DNA from: Myxococcus stipitatus
Lineage (GTDB): Bacteria; Myxococcota; Myxococcia; Myxococcales; Myxococcaceae
NCBI RefSeq assembly: GCF_037414475.1
Contig: NZ_CP147913.1
Location: 9,806,501 to 9,870,500 of the forward strand
Reading direction: 5' to 3'
Length of the DNA: 64,000 nucleotides
Below, piece by piece: positions 9,922 through 18,491 of this stretch (positions within the stretch are counted from its first letter, which is position 1; every line of letters starts with the position of its first letter). The translations under genes and the position numbers were made by a program. The notes beneath the pieces are model-generated. The model was not told the origin of the DNA. It was given only the letters and a program-made list of their open reading frames with translations, and made no database searches.

Positions 9922-11529
9922 GTGCGAATCAAACAGAAGCCCGAAGACTTCAGCGTCAAGGAATCCTACCGGTTCGATGAAGTCTCCGGGGGGCGCTTCC
10001 GCGTCTACCTCATGGACAAGCAGAAGCTGTCCACGTTCGACGCGGTGACCCGCCTGCGCGACGCGTTCGGCCTGAGGCCGGGCGCCATCAGTTATTGCGG
10101 CCTGAAGGACAAGCAGGGCCGCACCGAGCAGCTCATCGCCGTGGACGGCGCCGACGTGGACATGCAGGAGCCCGACCTGCGCCTGAAGTACCTGGGCCGG
10201 ACGAACAAGGCCCTGTCCTCGGCCAACATCACGTCCAACCGCTTCTCCGTGACAGTGCGCTCCCTGGGCCCGGAGTCCCTGGGCCCCCTGAACGTGGCCG
10301 CCGCCGAGGTCAACCGCCTGGGCGTGGTCAACTACTTCGACAGCCAGCGCTTCGGCTCGCTGAAGCACGGCCAGGGCTTCATCGCCAAGGACCTCATCCG
10401 GGGCGACTTCGAGGCCGCGCTGCACAACTACCTGGCCAAGCCGTCGGACCTGGACCGCTCCGAGGACGCCAAGGTGAAGGCCTTCTGGCGCGACAACTGG
10501 GGCCACTGGGACGCGCGTGTCCCCTTCGAGGGCACCAAGAAGTACCACCGCGTCCTGCGCTCGCTGCGCGAGGAGCCCAAGGACTTCACCCGCGCCTTCC
10601 TTCAAATCGACGCGGATTACCGCGCCATGCTGCTGTTCACGTATCAGAGCTACCTCTGGAACGAGGGCGTGCGGCGCTACCTCCAGCTGCTCCTGCCGCG
10701 CGAGTCGCTGTTCCCCATGCGCTACCAGGCCGGAACGCTGCTCTTCCATCGCGACGCCGACCCGGAGACGCTGCGCGTGCTGCGCGACGCCACCTTCCCC
10801 CTGCTCGCGCCGGACAGCCGCTTCACCGACCCGAAGGTGGAGGAGGCCGTGCGCTGGGTGCTGGGCCGCGAGAAGCTCCAGCTCTCCGACCTGAGCATCC
10901 CTGGGGCGGAGCGCATGCTCTTCTTCAAGCACGAGGAGCGGCCCGTCCTCTCCTTCCCGCACAAGCTGGTCATCGGCCGCACCCAGAGCGACGAGCTCAA
11001 CCGGGGCCACGTGAAGGCCAACGTCGCCTTCACCCTGCCGCCGGGCGCGTACGCCACCCTGGTCGTCAAGCGGCTGTTCCACTTCGAATACGCCGAGGAC
11101 ACCGCCGAGGAGATTCGCGCGTCGCAGCGGCCCAAGCTCGTGGAGCTGGAGCAGGCCGAGGCCGCCCCCTCGAGCCGCCGCGGCCCGCCGGTCCGCGAGA
11201 GCCGAGGCGCCCAGCGCGACAGCCGAGGCACCCAGCGCGACAGCCGAGGCACCCAGCGCGACAGCCGGGACAGCCGTGGCACCCAGCGCGACCGTCCCGC
11301 CCGGGCCCCCGCCGCCAAGACCTCCACCAGGGCCTCCGCGTCCAAAGAGGCCCCCACGTCCAAGGGGACCTCCGCGTCCAAGGCCCTCATCAAGGCCGCC
11401 CCCAAGGTGGAGGAGCAGGCTGCGGCCGTCCCGCTCGGATTCCGTGAGAAACAGCGCCAGCGCAAGGCCGCCCGCGAGGTCGCCCGGGCTGAGACGGCCG
11501 CCAAGCGCCCGAAATCACGAAAGAAATAA
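9922..11529 (+). CDS. truD: tRNA pseudouridine synthase D with extended C-terminus
   Basis: TruD isomerises a uridine in the anticodon stem of glutamate tRNA (U13 in E. coli) to pseudouridine. Family motifs are present: CGLKDKQGRTEQ with the catalytic Asp, NITSNRF, VNYFDSQRFG and the TYQSYLWN helix. GTG 9922 is preceded by AAGGGGGG, supporting this start. The core ends near residue 400. A tail of about 135 residues follows that E. coli-type TruD lacks. It is made of DSRGTQR-type repeats, a Thr/Ser/Lys/Ala-rich stretch and a basic end (GFREKQRQRKAAR ... KRPKSRKK). The tail looks disordered and nucleic-acid binding, but that is inference. The gene is divergent from the adenylate cyclase across a 187-bp gap that should contain both promoters. 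Confidence 0.95.
   Translation: MRIKQKPEDFSVKESYRFDEVSGGRFRVYLMDKQKLSTFDAVTRLRDAFGLRPGAISYCGLKDKQGRTEQLIAVDGADVDMQEPDLRLKYLGRTNKALSSANITSNRFSVTVRSLGPESLGPLNVAAAEVNRLGVVNYFDSQRFGSLKHGQGFIAKDLIRGDFEAALHNYLAKPSDLDRSEDAKVKAFWRDNWGHWDARVPFEGTKKYHRVLRSLREEPKDFTRAFLQIDADYRAMLLFTYQSYLWNEGVRRYLQLLLPRESLFPMRYQAGTLLFHRDADPETLRVLRDATFPLLAPDSRFTDPKVEEAVRWVLGREKLQLSDLSIPGAERMLFFKHEERPVLSFPHKLVIGRTQSDELNRGHVKANVAFTLPPGAYATLVVKRLFHFEYAEDTAEEIRASQRPKLVELEQAEAAPSSRRGPPVRESRGAQRDSRGTQRDSRGTQRDSRDSRGTQRDRPARAPAAKTSTRASASKEAPTSKGTSASKALIKAAPKVEEQAAAVPLGFREKQRQRKAAREVARAETAAKRPKSRKK
11200..11292 (+). repeat. 21-bp tandem repeat inside the truD tail
   Basis: Three adjacent copies of a 21-bp unit of the form AGCCGAGGCRCCCAGCGCGAC (11200-11220, 11221-11241 and 11242-11262), a 9-bp partial unit (11263-11271) and a fourth near copy (11272-11292). 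Each full unit encodes SRGxQRD and keeps the frame. The near identity of the copies suggests slippage or recent expansion. Confidence 0.95.
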
Positions 11530-11591
11530 TTTCGGGGTGACGGTGAATCCTTCGGACGCAATGGAGGCCGGGGCACGCCGTAGACGAGGAC

Positions 11592-12221
11592 GTGAACGCT
11601 CTTGCCCTCGACGACGTGCCCGGGAAGCTCGCCCATGCCATCGGGATGCTGATGGCGGATGACGCCATCTCGCTCCCCTGGAAGGCGGACGTCCAGGCCG
11701 CCCGCCGGGGAGACCCCTCCGCCTTCGAGACCCTGGTGCGCAGCGTGCAGCGCCAGGTGTACGGCCTCGCGCTCCGCCTGCTCCAGAGCGACGCCGAGGC
11801 CGCCGAGGTCTCTCAAGAGGCCTTGCTCCGCGCGTACCAGAATCTCCACCGGTACGACGACTCGCGCCCGTTCGATTTGTGGGTGTTGGCCATCACCCGC
11901 AATCTCTGCCTGGACCTGCTCCGGCGCCGCACCAAGGTGCGCACCGAGGAGCTGGAGCCCATGAAGGAAGTCCTCCCCAGCGGCGAGGCGTCGCAGGAGG
12001 AAGGCGCCATCGCCCGCGAGGAGCGTCAGTCGCTCGAGGACGCCATGGCCACGCTCTCCGTGGACGACCGTGAAGTCCTGGCGCTCTACTACGTCCAGAA
12101 GCGCACGACGAAGGAGATCGCGCAGATCCTCGGGTGTGCTCCTGGCACCATCATGGCCCGGCTCTTCAGGGCGCGGGAGAAGCTGCGAAAGAAGATGACC
12201 ACGGAGGAGGCCTCCCGATGA
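11592..12221 (+). CDS. ECF-type RNA polymerase sigma factor
   Basis: A 209-residue sigma-70-family factor of the extracytoplasmic-function class. Region 2 is visible as SQEALLRAYQNLHRYDDSR followed by LWVLAITRNLCLDLLRRR. Region 4 is at the C-terminus, LEDAMATLSVDDREVLALYY followed by TKEIAQILGCAPGTIMARL, a helix-turn-helix for the -35 element. Regions 1 and 3 are absent, as usual. GTG 11592 has GAGGA only one base upstream, which is too close; ATG 11646 or 11652, about 20 residues in, are alternatives. Its TGA overlaps the ATG of the anti-sigma gene (12218-12221), the classic sigma/anti-sigma arrangement. It probably drives its own operon in response to envelope stress. Confidence 0.92.
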   Translation: MNALALDDVPGKLAHAIGMLMADDAISLPWKADVQAARRGDPSAFETLVRSVQRQVYGLALRLLQSDAEAAEVSQEALLRAYQNLHRYDDSRPFDLWVLAITRNLCLDLLRRRTKVRTEELEPMKEVLPSGEASQEEGAIAREERQSLEDAMATLSVDDREVLALYYVQKRTTKEIAQILGCAPGTIMARLFRAREKLRKKMTTEEASR

Positions 12222-12721
12222 GCGTGCACCCCTGCCCCGACCTCGAGGTTCTCTTCGCCGAGTTGGAAGAAGGCGAAGGCTCCGCGCTGGACCATGCCGC
12301 CGACTGCGCGGCCTGCTCCGCCATCCTCGAAGAGCACCGGCTGATGGAGCAGGACCTGTACCGGCTGGCGGATCCGCTCCCCCCGCCCACCCTGGTGGCG
12401 AGCGTCATGGCTCGAGTCGCCACCGAGCCCGTACCTCAACGTCGCGAGGTCTGGTCCGGGCTCGTCATCCTCATGTCCTCGCTGGTCGGCGGTCTGGGGG
12501 TCCTGGTGATGAGCGACCAGGCCATGGGCCGGCTGGGAACCGGCGTCGCCAGCCTCCTGGTGGAGGGGCGTGGGTTCGTCGAGGGCCTGCTGAGTGGGGC
12601 CCGCGCGCTGTGGTCCACCGAGGGACTCGCCATCGCGGCCATCCTCGCCCTCCTCCTCCTGACGTCTCTGGCTGGTCTCAAGCGACTCGCAGGCAGCGCC
12701 CCTACCCCCTCCGAAGCCTGA
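12218..12721 (+). CDS. Membrane-bound zinc anti-sigma factor
   Basis: 167 residues. The cytoplasmic N-terminus carries HAADCAAC, the HxxxCxxC signature of zinc-binding anti-sigma domains, which hold the cognate ECF factor inactive. Two hydrophobic segments follow (about 83-100 and 140-155). The ATG overlaps the sigma gene's stop as ATGA, ensuring matched synthesis; a longer in-frame start inside the sigma gene is rejected. The next gene starts only 7 bp downstream and encodes an envelope beta-helix protein, a plausible member of the stress regulon. Confidence 0.88.
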   Translation: MSVHPCPDLEVLFAELEEGEGSALDHAADCAACSAILEEHRLMEQDLYRLADPLPPPTLVASVMARVATEPVPQRREVWSGLVILMSSLVGGLGVLVMSDQAMGRLGTGVASLLVEGRGFVEGLLSGARALWSTEGLAIAAILALLLLTSLAGLKRLAGSAPTPSEA

Positions 12722-12728
12722 GCAACCC

Positions 12729-14258
12729 ATGAAGATGAAGATCTCCCCTCGCTTCCTCCTTCCCGCGTTGCTCATGGGCGCCCCCCTCTCGCTCGCCGAG
12801 CCCGCCCAGGCCCCCCGCGCCCAGACTGCTCCCGCCTCGAAGAGCATCGACGTCAGCTTCCGTGGCAGCCTTCGCGACGCGCTCAAGACCATCGCCGACA
12901 AGGGCGGGCTGAACCTGGTTGTCACCGGCCAGCTGGATGTCCCCGCCGAAGTGCACCTGCGCGGCGTCACCGCCGAGCAGGCCCTGCGCACCGTGTCCCG
13001 CGCCTACTCGCTGCGCATGGAGAACGACGGCGCCATCATCACGCTGCGGCCGATGACGCCCCAGGAGGTGAACGCCCAAGCCCAGGGCCTGCCGTCCCAA
13101 GAGAGCCCCGCGGCCACGCCCGCGCCTCCGGCGGCTCCCGCGACACCGGCCCCGCCCGCCCCTCCCGAGCCGCCCAAGTCCGCCAGCGACACGGGCGAGA
13201 GCGTGGACGCCCTGGTCAACGAGGCGCTCAACGGCGTGGACCTGGAGTCGATGAGCGAGGTGCGCGAGCAGATCCGCGAGAAGCTCAACCAGACGCGCGA
13301 TGAGCTCCAGCGCTCCCGCCGCTCGGGGGGCCGCAACGTGGTGGCGCGCGGCCAGTCGCTCGAGGTGAAGGAAGGCCAGTTCGTCCAGAGCGCCGTGGTG
13401 TACGGCGGCAACCTGGTGGTGAAGGGCAGCGTGGAGAACGACGCGGTGGCCTTCGGCGGCAACCTCATCATCCACGGCCACGTGTCCGGTGACGCCCACG
13501 CCTTCGGCGGCAACGTCATCCTCAAGAACGGCGCCAGCGTGGAGGGCGACGTGTCCTCCTTCGGCGGCAACGTCGAGCGTGAGGACGGGTCCCAAGTGGA
13601 GGGCGGCATCAACACGTTTGGCGGTGCGAACATCGGCAGCATCCTCAAGGATGAACTCAAGAATGGCCTGAAGGATGGCTTGAAGGATGCTCGCAAGCCC
13701 CACTCCAAGCACAACAACCACTCCCCGAACGACAACGAGGACAACGACAACGAAGGGGGCCTGGCCTCTCTCATCCTGACCTTCGCGGTGCTCTTCGGCC
13801 TGGGCTTCCTGGGGCAGATGTTCGTCCCCAACCGGATGAAGCTCCTGGGTGACGAAATCCGGGCGCGGCCTCTTCAGAGCGGGCTCACCGGCTTCTTCGG
13901 GGTGCTGGCGATGATTCCCCTCACGGTGGTGTTGTGCATCACCATCATCGGCATCCCCGCGGCCATCCTGTTGTGGATGGCGGCCCCCCTCGCGGTGGCC
14001 CTGGGCTTCGCGGCGGTGGCGAGCGAGCTGGGCGCGCGTCTTCCGGTGATGCGTGGACGGAAGACGCAGGCCGTCGTCCTGGCGCTCGGGTTGTTCGTCA
14101 TGCTGGTGGTCGGCGCCATCCCGGTGTTGGGAGTCATCTTCTCCTCGCTCGTGGCCCTGGTCGCCCTGGGAGCGGTCATCCGCACCCGCTTCGGCTACCG
14201 GCCGCGCGGCACCGGAATCCCCGAGCCCATCCACCCCCACACCGAGCAGCCCATCTGA
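12729..14258 (+). CDS. Membrane protein fusing an STN domain, bactofilin-like repeats and a four-helix module
   Basis: 509 residues. A signal peptide or first helix (1-24) is followed by an STN (secretin/TonB short N-terminal) domain at about 38-100, seen as VSFRGSLRDALKTIADKGGLNLVV and HLRGVTAEQAL. A Pro/Ala-rich linker comes next. Then a beta-helical run of roughly 20-residue repeats spans about 205-300 (NLVVKGSVENDAVAFGG, NLIIHGHVSGDAHAFGG, NVILKNGASVEGDVSSFGG), as in polymer-forming bactofilin-like proteins. A Lys/Asn/Asp-rich linker leads to a C-terminal module of about four membrane helices (about 340-490). It lies 7 bp after the anti-sigma gene and is almost certainly in that operon. 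It may be an inner-membrane protein that exposes a self-assembling beta-helix to the periplasm; topology and function are inferred. Confidence 0.85.
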   Translation: MKMKISPRFLLPALLMGAPLSLAEPAQAPRAQTAPASKSIDVSFRGSLRDALKTIADKGGLNLVVTGQLDVPAEVHLRGVTAEQALRTVSRAYSLRMENDGAIITLRPMTPQEVNAQAQGLPSQESPAATPAPPAAPATPAPPAPPEPPKSASDTGESVDALVNEALNGVDLESMSEVREQIREKLNQTRDELQRSRRSGGRNVVARGQSLEVKEGQFVQSAVVYGGNLVVKGSVENDAVAFGGNLIIHGHVSGDAHAFGGNVILKNGASVEGDVSSFGGNVEREDGSQVEGGINTFGGANIGSILKDELKNGLKDGLKDARKPHSKHNNHSPNDNEDNDNEGGLASLILTFAVLFGLGFLGQMFVPNRMKLLGDEIRARPLQSGLTGFFGVLAMIPLTVVLCITIIGIPAAILLWMAAPLAVALGFAAVASELGARLPVMRGRKTQAVVLALGLFVMLVVGAIPVLGVIFSSLVALVALGAVIRTRFGYRPRGTGIPEPIHPHTEQPI

Positions 14259-14309
14259 GCTCGAACGAAGCGCCGGGTTTGCTGGATTGACTGGCGCATC
14301 AAACAAATC

Positions 14310-14325
14310 GGAGGGCCCGCCCTCC
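14310..14325 (+). terminator. GC-rich hairpin after the ECF operon
   Basis: GGAGGGC (14310-14316) and GCCCTCC (14319-14325) form a short perfect hairpin 52 bp after the STN/bactofilin-like gene. There is no T run, so it is at best a weak or Rho-assisted terminator. Confidence 0.4.
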
Positions 14326-14343
14326 TGAAGCCAGAAGCAGACA

Positions 14344-14391
14344 CATCGGGGACTGTCACGAAGCCCTTACGGCGCGTGGCGGTCCCCGATG
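14344..14391. repeat. 10-bp inverted repeat with 28-bp spacer
   Basis: CATCGGGGAC (14344-14353) is repeated inverted as GTCCCCGATG (14382-14391), about 135 bp upstream of the dehydrogenase-type operon. It could be an operator or a leader hairpin for that operon; function is unknown. Confidence 0.5.
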
Positions 14392-14524
14392 ACGTTCAGC
14401 GGCGCTCTTAGAGAAGTTCCAGTGCGCCATCACTGGCACTGTCGGATGGCACGCATGACCGGGGTGCGTCATACGCCGACAGGCTTTGACCACTCGGTCC
14501 GGGTACGCCATTTTGCGAGCACCC

Positions 14525-15871
14525 ATGCGACGCCTCCCAGATGCTTCGTTGCGCGGCAGGGCCATCACCGTGGACCTCGAGGGCGAGAGCATCCCCGCCA
14601 TCGAAGGCGAGCCGGTGGCGTGCTCTCTCGTCGCCGCGGACGAGCCCATGCTCGCCCGCTCCGTGAAGTACCACCGCCCTCGCGGGCCCTTCTGTTTCGC
14701 CGCCGCGTGTTCGCAGTGTCTGATGCGGGTGGACGGCCTGCCCAACGTCTACACGTGCCGCACGCCCGCACGCGAAGGCATGAAGCTGGAGCGGCAGAAC
14801 GCATACCCCTCCGCGAAGGTGGATGTGTTCGAGACCATCGACTGGTTCTTCCCCAAGGGGCTGGACCACCACGAGATGTTCGCCGGAGTTCCCGTCGCGG
14901 AGACGGTGATGGCCAAGGTCGCGCGCCAGCTCGCGGGCCTGGGCCTCCTGCCCAAGGAGGAGGCGCCTGTTCCGCCCCCTGCCCGCACGCTGCGCACCCG
15001 CGTGGCGGTGGTGGGCGCGGGCGCCGCGGGGCTCGCCGCCGCGGCGGAGTTGACCGAGCGCGGCATCCCCTTCCTCCTGTTCGAGCGCGAGGACCATCTG
15101 GGCGGACGCCTGGCGCACGGCGCTCCGGAGACGGACGCCCCGGCCATCATGGACGCGGGCTCGCTGGCGAAGGACAGCGTCTTCACGCGCGCCACCGTGC
15201 TGGGCCTGTACGACGACGAGGACGGGCGCTACCTCGCGGTGGGTGCCTGGGAGCCCGGCGGAGTGCGGCTCCTGAAGGTCTACGCGGAGCGCTTCCTGCT
15301 GACCATGGGCGGCCATCCGCCCACCATCCCCTTCGAGAACAACGACCTGCCCGGCGTCTACGCGGGCCGCGCGGCCAGCCTGCTCTTGCGCCAGTACGGC
15401 GTGGCCCCGGAGGCCGCCGCGCTCGTGGGCTGGGGCAATGAGCTCTACGCGCTGGCCCGGTTGATGGAAGCGCACGGCGTCAAGGTGGCCGCGGTGGTGG
15501 ACCTCCAGGGTTCACCGCCCTCGGGTGCATCTCCGATGGCGACACGGGGTTCGGAGCCCAAGGCCCACGGCCTGCGGCACGTGAGCGCGTTCAGCTTCAG
15601 CGCCGCCGATGGGAGCCGGCGCAAGGTGGACTGCGACGCGGTGCTGGTGTCCGTGCCGGTGAGCCCCAGCTTCGAGCTGGCGCGCCAGGGTGGCGCGAAG
15701 GTGTCCTTCGACGCGGGCCGTGGATTGTTCCGGGTGGAGGCGGACACGCAAGGCCGCACCGAGGCCCAGGACGTGTACGTCGCGGGAGATATCACGGGCG
15801 GAGGCAGCGCCCGGCAGGCCGCCGAGGCGGGACGGCGCGCGGCGCAGGCGCTGGTGGGAGGACTGTCATGA
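14525..15871 (+). CDS. [2Fe-2S]/FAD oxidoreductase subunit, sarcosine-oxidase-alpha/HcnAB-like
   Basis: 448 residues from ATG 14525. The N-terminal 90 residues form a ferredoxin-like [2Fe-2S] domain: KYHRPRGPFC followed by four conserved Cys (FCFAAACSQC and a later YTCRT). This matches the N-terminus of sarcosine oxidase alpha and small subunits such as HcnA. From about residue 150 there is a complete FAD/NAD-binding domain (VAVVGAGAAGLAAAAEL, a second Rossmann motif, and DVYVAGDITGGG near the end). The C-terminal aminomethyltransferase-like half of sarcosine oxidase alpha is absent. It is coupled by an ATGA overlap to the next gene, with which it should form a membrane-linked amine, opine, hydroxyproline or glycine dehydrogenase complex. 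The substrate cannot be read from sequence. Confidence 0.85.
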   Translation: MRRLPDASLRGRAITVDLEGESIPAIEGEPVACSLVAADEPMLARSVKYHRPRGPFCFAAACSQCLMRVDGLPNVYTCRTPAREGMKLERQNAYPSAKVDVFETIDWFFPKGLDHHEMFAGVPVAETVMAKVARQLAGLGLLPKEEAPVPPPARTLRTRVAVVGAGAAGLAAAAELTERGIPFLLFEREDHLGGRLAHGAPETDAPAIMDAGSLAKDSVFTRATVLGLYDDEDGRYLAVGAWEPGGVRLLKVYAERFLLTMGGHPPTIPFENNDLPGVYAGRAASLLLRQYGVAPEAAALVGWGNELYALARLMEAHGVKVAAVVDLQGSPPSGASPMATRGSEPKAHGLRHVSAFSFSAADGSRRKVDCDAVLVSVPVSPSFELARQGGAKVSFDAGRGLFRVEADTQGRTEAQDVYVAGDITGGGSARQAAEAGRRAAQALVGGLS

Positions 15872-17355
15872 GCAAGTCGATGATCTGCTCGTGTGAGGAC
15901 GTCACCGCGGACGATGTGCGGCACGCCGTCTCGCGCGGGTATTGCGACGTGGAGTCGGTGAAGCGGTACACCGGATTCGGCACCGGCATCTGCCAGGGCA
16001 AGAGCTGCCTGTCGGCGGTGGCCGCGCTGCTGGAGAAGGAGAAGGCGCTCAAGGCCGACGCGGTGGTGCCCTTCACGCCCCGCCCGCCCCTGTTCCCCAC
16101 GGAGCTGAGCCTGCTGGCCAGCGCCCCCGTGGACGAGTCGCTGCCGCCCATTGGAGGCGTGCCCCAGGAAGTGGACGCCTTCCCCAAGGCGCTGCGCCCC
16201 GAGGGCCCCGTCCCCGCGAAGGCCAAGGTGGTCATCATCGGCGGCGGAATCATGGGGCTCGCGCTCGCGTACAACCTGGCGCGCGCGGGCGAGACGGACG
16301 TGGTGGTGCTGGAGCGCGGCTACCTGTGCGCGGGCGCGTCCGGCCGCAACGGCGGCGGCGTGCGCATGCAGTGGGGCACCCCCGCGTTGGTGGAGCTGGC
16401 CAAGCGCTCCATCGACGTGATGAAGGGCTTCGCCCGGGAGCTGGGCATCAACGTCTGGCTGCGCCAGGGCGGCTACCTCTTCCTCGCGCGCAAGCCCGAG
16501 GTCGCCAAGCGGCTGGAGCGCAACGTCGCGCTGCACAACCGCTTCGGCGTGCCCACGCGGCTGGTCACCCCGGACGCGGCGCGGGACATCGTCCCCGGCC
16601 TGACGATGAAGGGCTGCGTGGCGGCCTCCTTCAATCCCGAGGACGGCGTCATCTTCCCCTGGCCCTTCCTGTGGGGCTACGCGCAGGGCTGCCGGAAGAA
16701 GGGCGTCCGCGTGGAGACGTACACGGAGGTCACCGGCTTCGAGGTCAGCGGTGGCCAGGTGCGCAAGGTGAAGACGGACCGCGGTGACATCGCCTGTGAC
16801 ACGGTGGTGCTCGCGTCCGGCGCGTGGAGCCCCCAGGTGGCGAAGCTCGCGGGCGTGGAGCTGCCCAACGAGCCGCACCGCCACGAAATCCTCAGCACCG
16901 AGCCCCTCAAGCCCTTCCTGGGGCCGCTGGTGTCCGTGCTCGACTCGGGCCTGTACTTCAGCCAGTCCATGCGCGGCGAAATCGTCGGCGGCATGGGCGA
17001 CCCGAAGGAGCCCGCGGGGCTCAACATGGGCAGCACCCTGCGCTTCGTGTCCCGCTTCGCCCACGCGCTCATGGAGCAGCTCCCCCACGTAGGCCACGTG
17101 AAGGTGCTCCGCCAGTGGGCCGGCTGCTACGACGTGACGCCGGACAACAACCCCATCCTCGGCCGCACCCCCGGGCTGGACAACCTCCTGCAGATGTCCG
17201 GCTTCGTCGGCCACGGCTTCATGATGGCCCCCGCCGTCGCCGAGCGCATGGCCGCGTGGATGGCGACCGGTGAGTCCGATGAGCTCTTCACCCGCTTCAA
17301 CCTGCGCCGCTTCGCCGAGGGAAGCCTGGAGCGAGAGGACATGATCATCGGCTGA
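15868..17355 (+). CDS. BFD-like [2Fe-2S] domain fused to a DAO-type FAD amine dehydrogenase
   Basis: 495 residues. The N-terminus is a bacterioferritin-associated-ferredoxin-like [2Fe-2S] domain, with CSCEDVT and GICQGKSC supplying four Cys. From about residue 115 comes a D-amino-acid-oxidase/sarcosine-oxidase-beta-type flavin domain (KVVIIGGGIMGLALAYNL, SGRNGGGVRMQ, and a C-terminal FVGHGFMMAPAVAE flavin-contact segment). In HcnABC, opine oxidase and hydroxyproline dehydrogenase complexes the BFD-like domain usually sits at the end of the middle subunit. Here it is at the start of the catalytic subunit, as if the gene boundary had moved. The partner subunit is the preceding coupled gene. Electrons would pass from substrate through FAD and the iron-sulfur centres to a quinone or cytochrome. 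Confidence 0.86.
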   Translation: MSKSMICSCEDVTADDVRHAVSRGYCDVESVKRYTGFGTGICQGKSCLSAVAALLEKEKALKADAVVPFTPRPPLFPTELSLLASAPVDESLPPIGGVPQEVDAFPKALRPEGPVPAKAKVVIIGGGIMGLALAYNLARAGETDVVVLERGYLCAGASGRNGGGVRMQWGTPALVELAKRSIDVMKGFARELGINVWLRQGGYLFLARKPEVAKRLERNVALHNRFGVPTRLVTPDAARDIVPGLTMKGCVAASFNPEDGVIFPWPFLWGYAQGCRKKGVRVETYTEVTGFEVSGGQVRKVKTDRGDIACDTVVLASGAWSPQVAKLAGVELPNEPHRHEILSTEPLKPFLGPLVSVLDSGLYFSQSMRGEIVGGMGDPKEPAGLNMGSTLRFVSRFAHALMEQLPHVGHVKVLRQWAGCYDVTPDNNPILGRTPGLDNLLQMSGFVGHGFMMAPAVAERMAAWMATGESDELFTRFNLRRFAEGSLEREDMIIG

Positions 17356-17364
17356 AGTCCTCGA

Positions 17365-17415
17365 ACGGGCCGCATCCCTCCTTCCTCCGAAGCGGGGTGC
17401 GGCCCGTGAACTTTT
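17365..17415 (+). terminator. Strong hairpin after the dehydrogenase operon
   Basis: ACGGGCCGCATCCC (17365-17378) pairs with GGGGTGCGGCCCGT (17394-17407), a stem of 10 perfect pairs plus a wobble and three more, 9 bp after the stop. GAACTTTTCC follows, giving a short T tract. It is likely an intrinsic terminator. Confidence 0.7.
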
Positions 17416-17688
17416 CCAAGCCTGTCCTGCCCGTGGACACCCGGCGGCTCGATTGACCGCGAAAGCGACAGGCCCCCGCAAAACAAGCAAATACCGACAT
17501 CCACGGGTGTTTACCCGGAGGCGCGCGAAGGGGCTTTACACCTCGGGGACGAGGGAGCGGTGCACGGGTGCACCACCAGGCGCCGCGCGAGCCGTGGCCC
17601 TCCGAGGGGAACCGTCGGACGCGGGACACTGGCACGGGGTGTGCCACGGGCACGCCGCGCGCAATCCCGCGCGTGGAGGAGTCCCCCG
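17416..17688. other. Intergenic region upstream of the protease gene
   Basis: 273 bp between the terminator and the protease start. It should contain the protease promoter, but I see no convincing -35/-10 pair. The A-rich stretch at about 17478-17495 (CAAAACAAGCAAATACC) is the only clearly lower-GC part. Confidence 0.4.
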
Positions 17689-18483
17689 ATGATCGCGAAG
17701 AGCATGCGTGCGTTGTTCCTGATGGGTGCCCTGTCGGCCTGCGGTACCGAGCAGGCCCCGGACGTTCCGAACGCGGACGGCACCGAGCCGCTCCAGTCCC
17801 AGGAGTCCACCGTCATCGTCGGCTCGGTGAACTGGGTCAGCGCGACGACGCTGACGGGCACGCAGCGCACGCGCTCGCTGGCGGTGGGCTACCTGTCCAT
17901 TCCGGCCGCGGGCACGCGCTGCACCGCGTGGCTGGTCTCCCCCGACGTCATCATCACCAACAACCACTGCATCGGCAGCACGTCCGAGGCCGTGGGCGCT
18001 CGCGCCTCGTTCAACTACGAGGACGGCGTCGCCTCGGCCAGCCGCGTCTGGTACAACTGCGCCACGCTCATCAAGACGTGGTCCGCCGACGACATGACGG
18101 CGCTGCGCTGCACGGCGACGAACGGACAGCTCCCCGGCAACGTGTACGGCTGGCTGACGGTGTCCAGCACCAACGCCGCCACCAACGCCAGCATCTACGT
18201 GGTCCACCAGAACTGCGACTACTACACGACGTCCGGCTGCACCCCGAACAAGAAGAGCTCGCCGGGCGTGGTGAAGAACGCGAACTACTCCACCACGGAC
18301 CTGTCCTATGACGCGGACACGCTGGGTGGCTCCTCCGGCTCGCCGGTGCTCTCCTCCTCCACCCACCAGGTGGTCGGCCTGCACCACATCGGCCTCGGCG
18401 GCAACTCGCAGGGCCGCGGCACCGCCAACACGGGCGTGAAGGCCACCCGCGTGAAGGCGCGGCTGGCCGAGATTGGCCTCTAG
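17689..18483 (+). CDS. Trypsin-like serine protease lipoprotein
   Basis: 264 residues from ATG 17689, with GGAGGAG at good spacing. The N-terminus is a lipoprotein signal peptide ending in LSAC, so Cys18 would be lipidated and the protein anchored in the envelope or outer surface. The chymotrypsin-fold catalytic triad is readable: His in NNHCIG, Asp in SADDMTALRC and Ser in GGSSGSPV. The Cys residues near the active-site His, in YNC and RC, and in QNCDYYTTSGC may form disulfides. Related enzymes are the glutamyl-endopeptidase/V8-like extracellular proteases. In a predatory myxobacterium an exported protease would fit macromolecule digestion, but the substrate is unknown. Confidence 0.88.
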   Translation: MIAKSMRALFLMGALSACGTEQAPDVPNADGTEPLQSQESTVIVGSVNWVSATTLTGTQRTRSLAVGYLSIPAAGTRCTAWLVSPDVIITNNHCIGSTSEAVGARASFNYEDGVASASRVWYNCATLIKTWSADDMTALRCTATNGQLPGNVYGWLTVSSTNAATNASIYVVHQNCDYYTTSGCTPNKKSSPGVVKNANYSTTDLSYDADTLGGSSGSPVLSSSTHQVVGLHHIGLGGNSQGRGTANTGVKATRVKARLAEIGL

Positions 18484-18491
18484 TTCCTCGC

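Noticed and set aside
14433..14460. TGGCAC repeats as a possible sigma-54 promoter for the dehydrogenase pair
   Set aside because: No TTGC element at the required spacing follows either copy.
14525..17355. Hydrogen cyanide synthase (HcnABC)
   Set aside because: Domain content is similar, but the same domains serve opine, proline and sarcosine dehydrogenases, and no HCN-specific feature is visible. The layout also differs from HcnABC.
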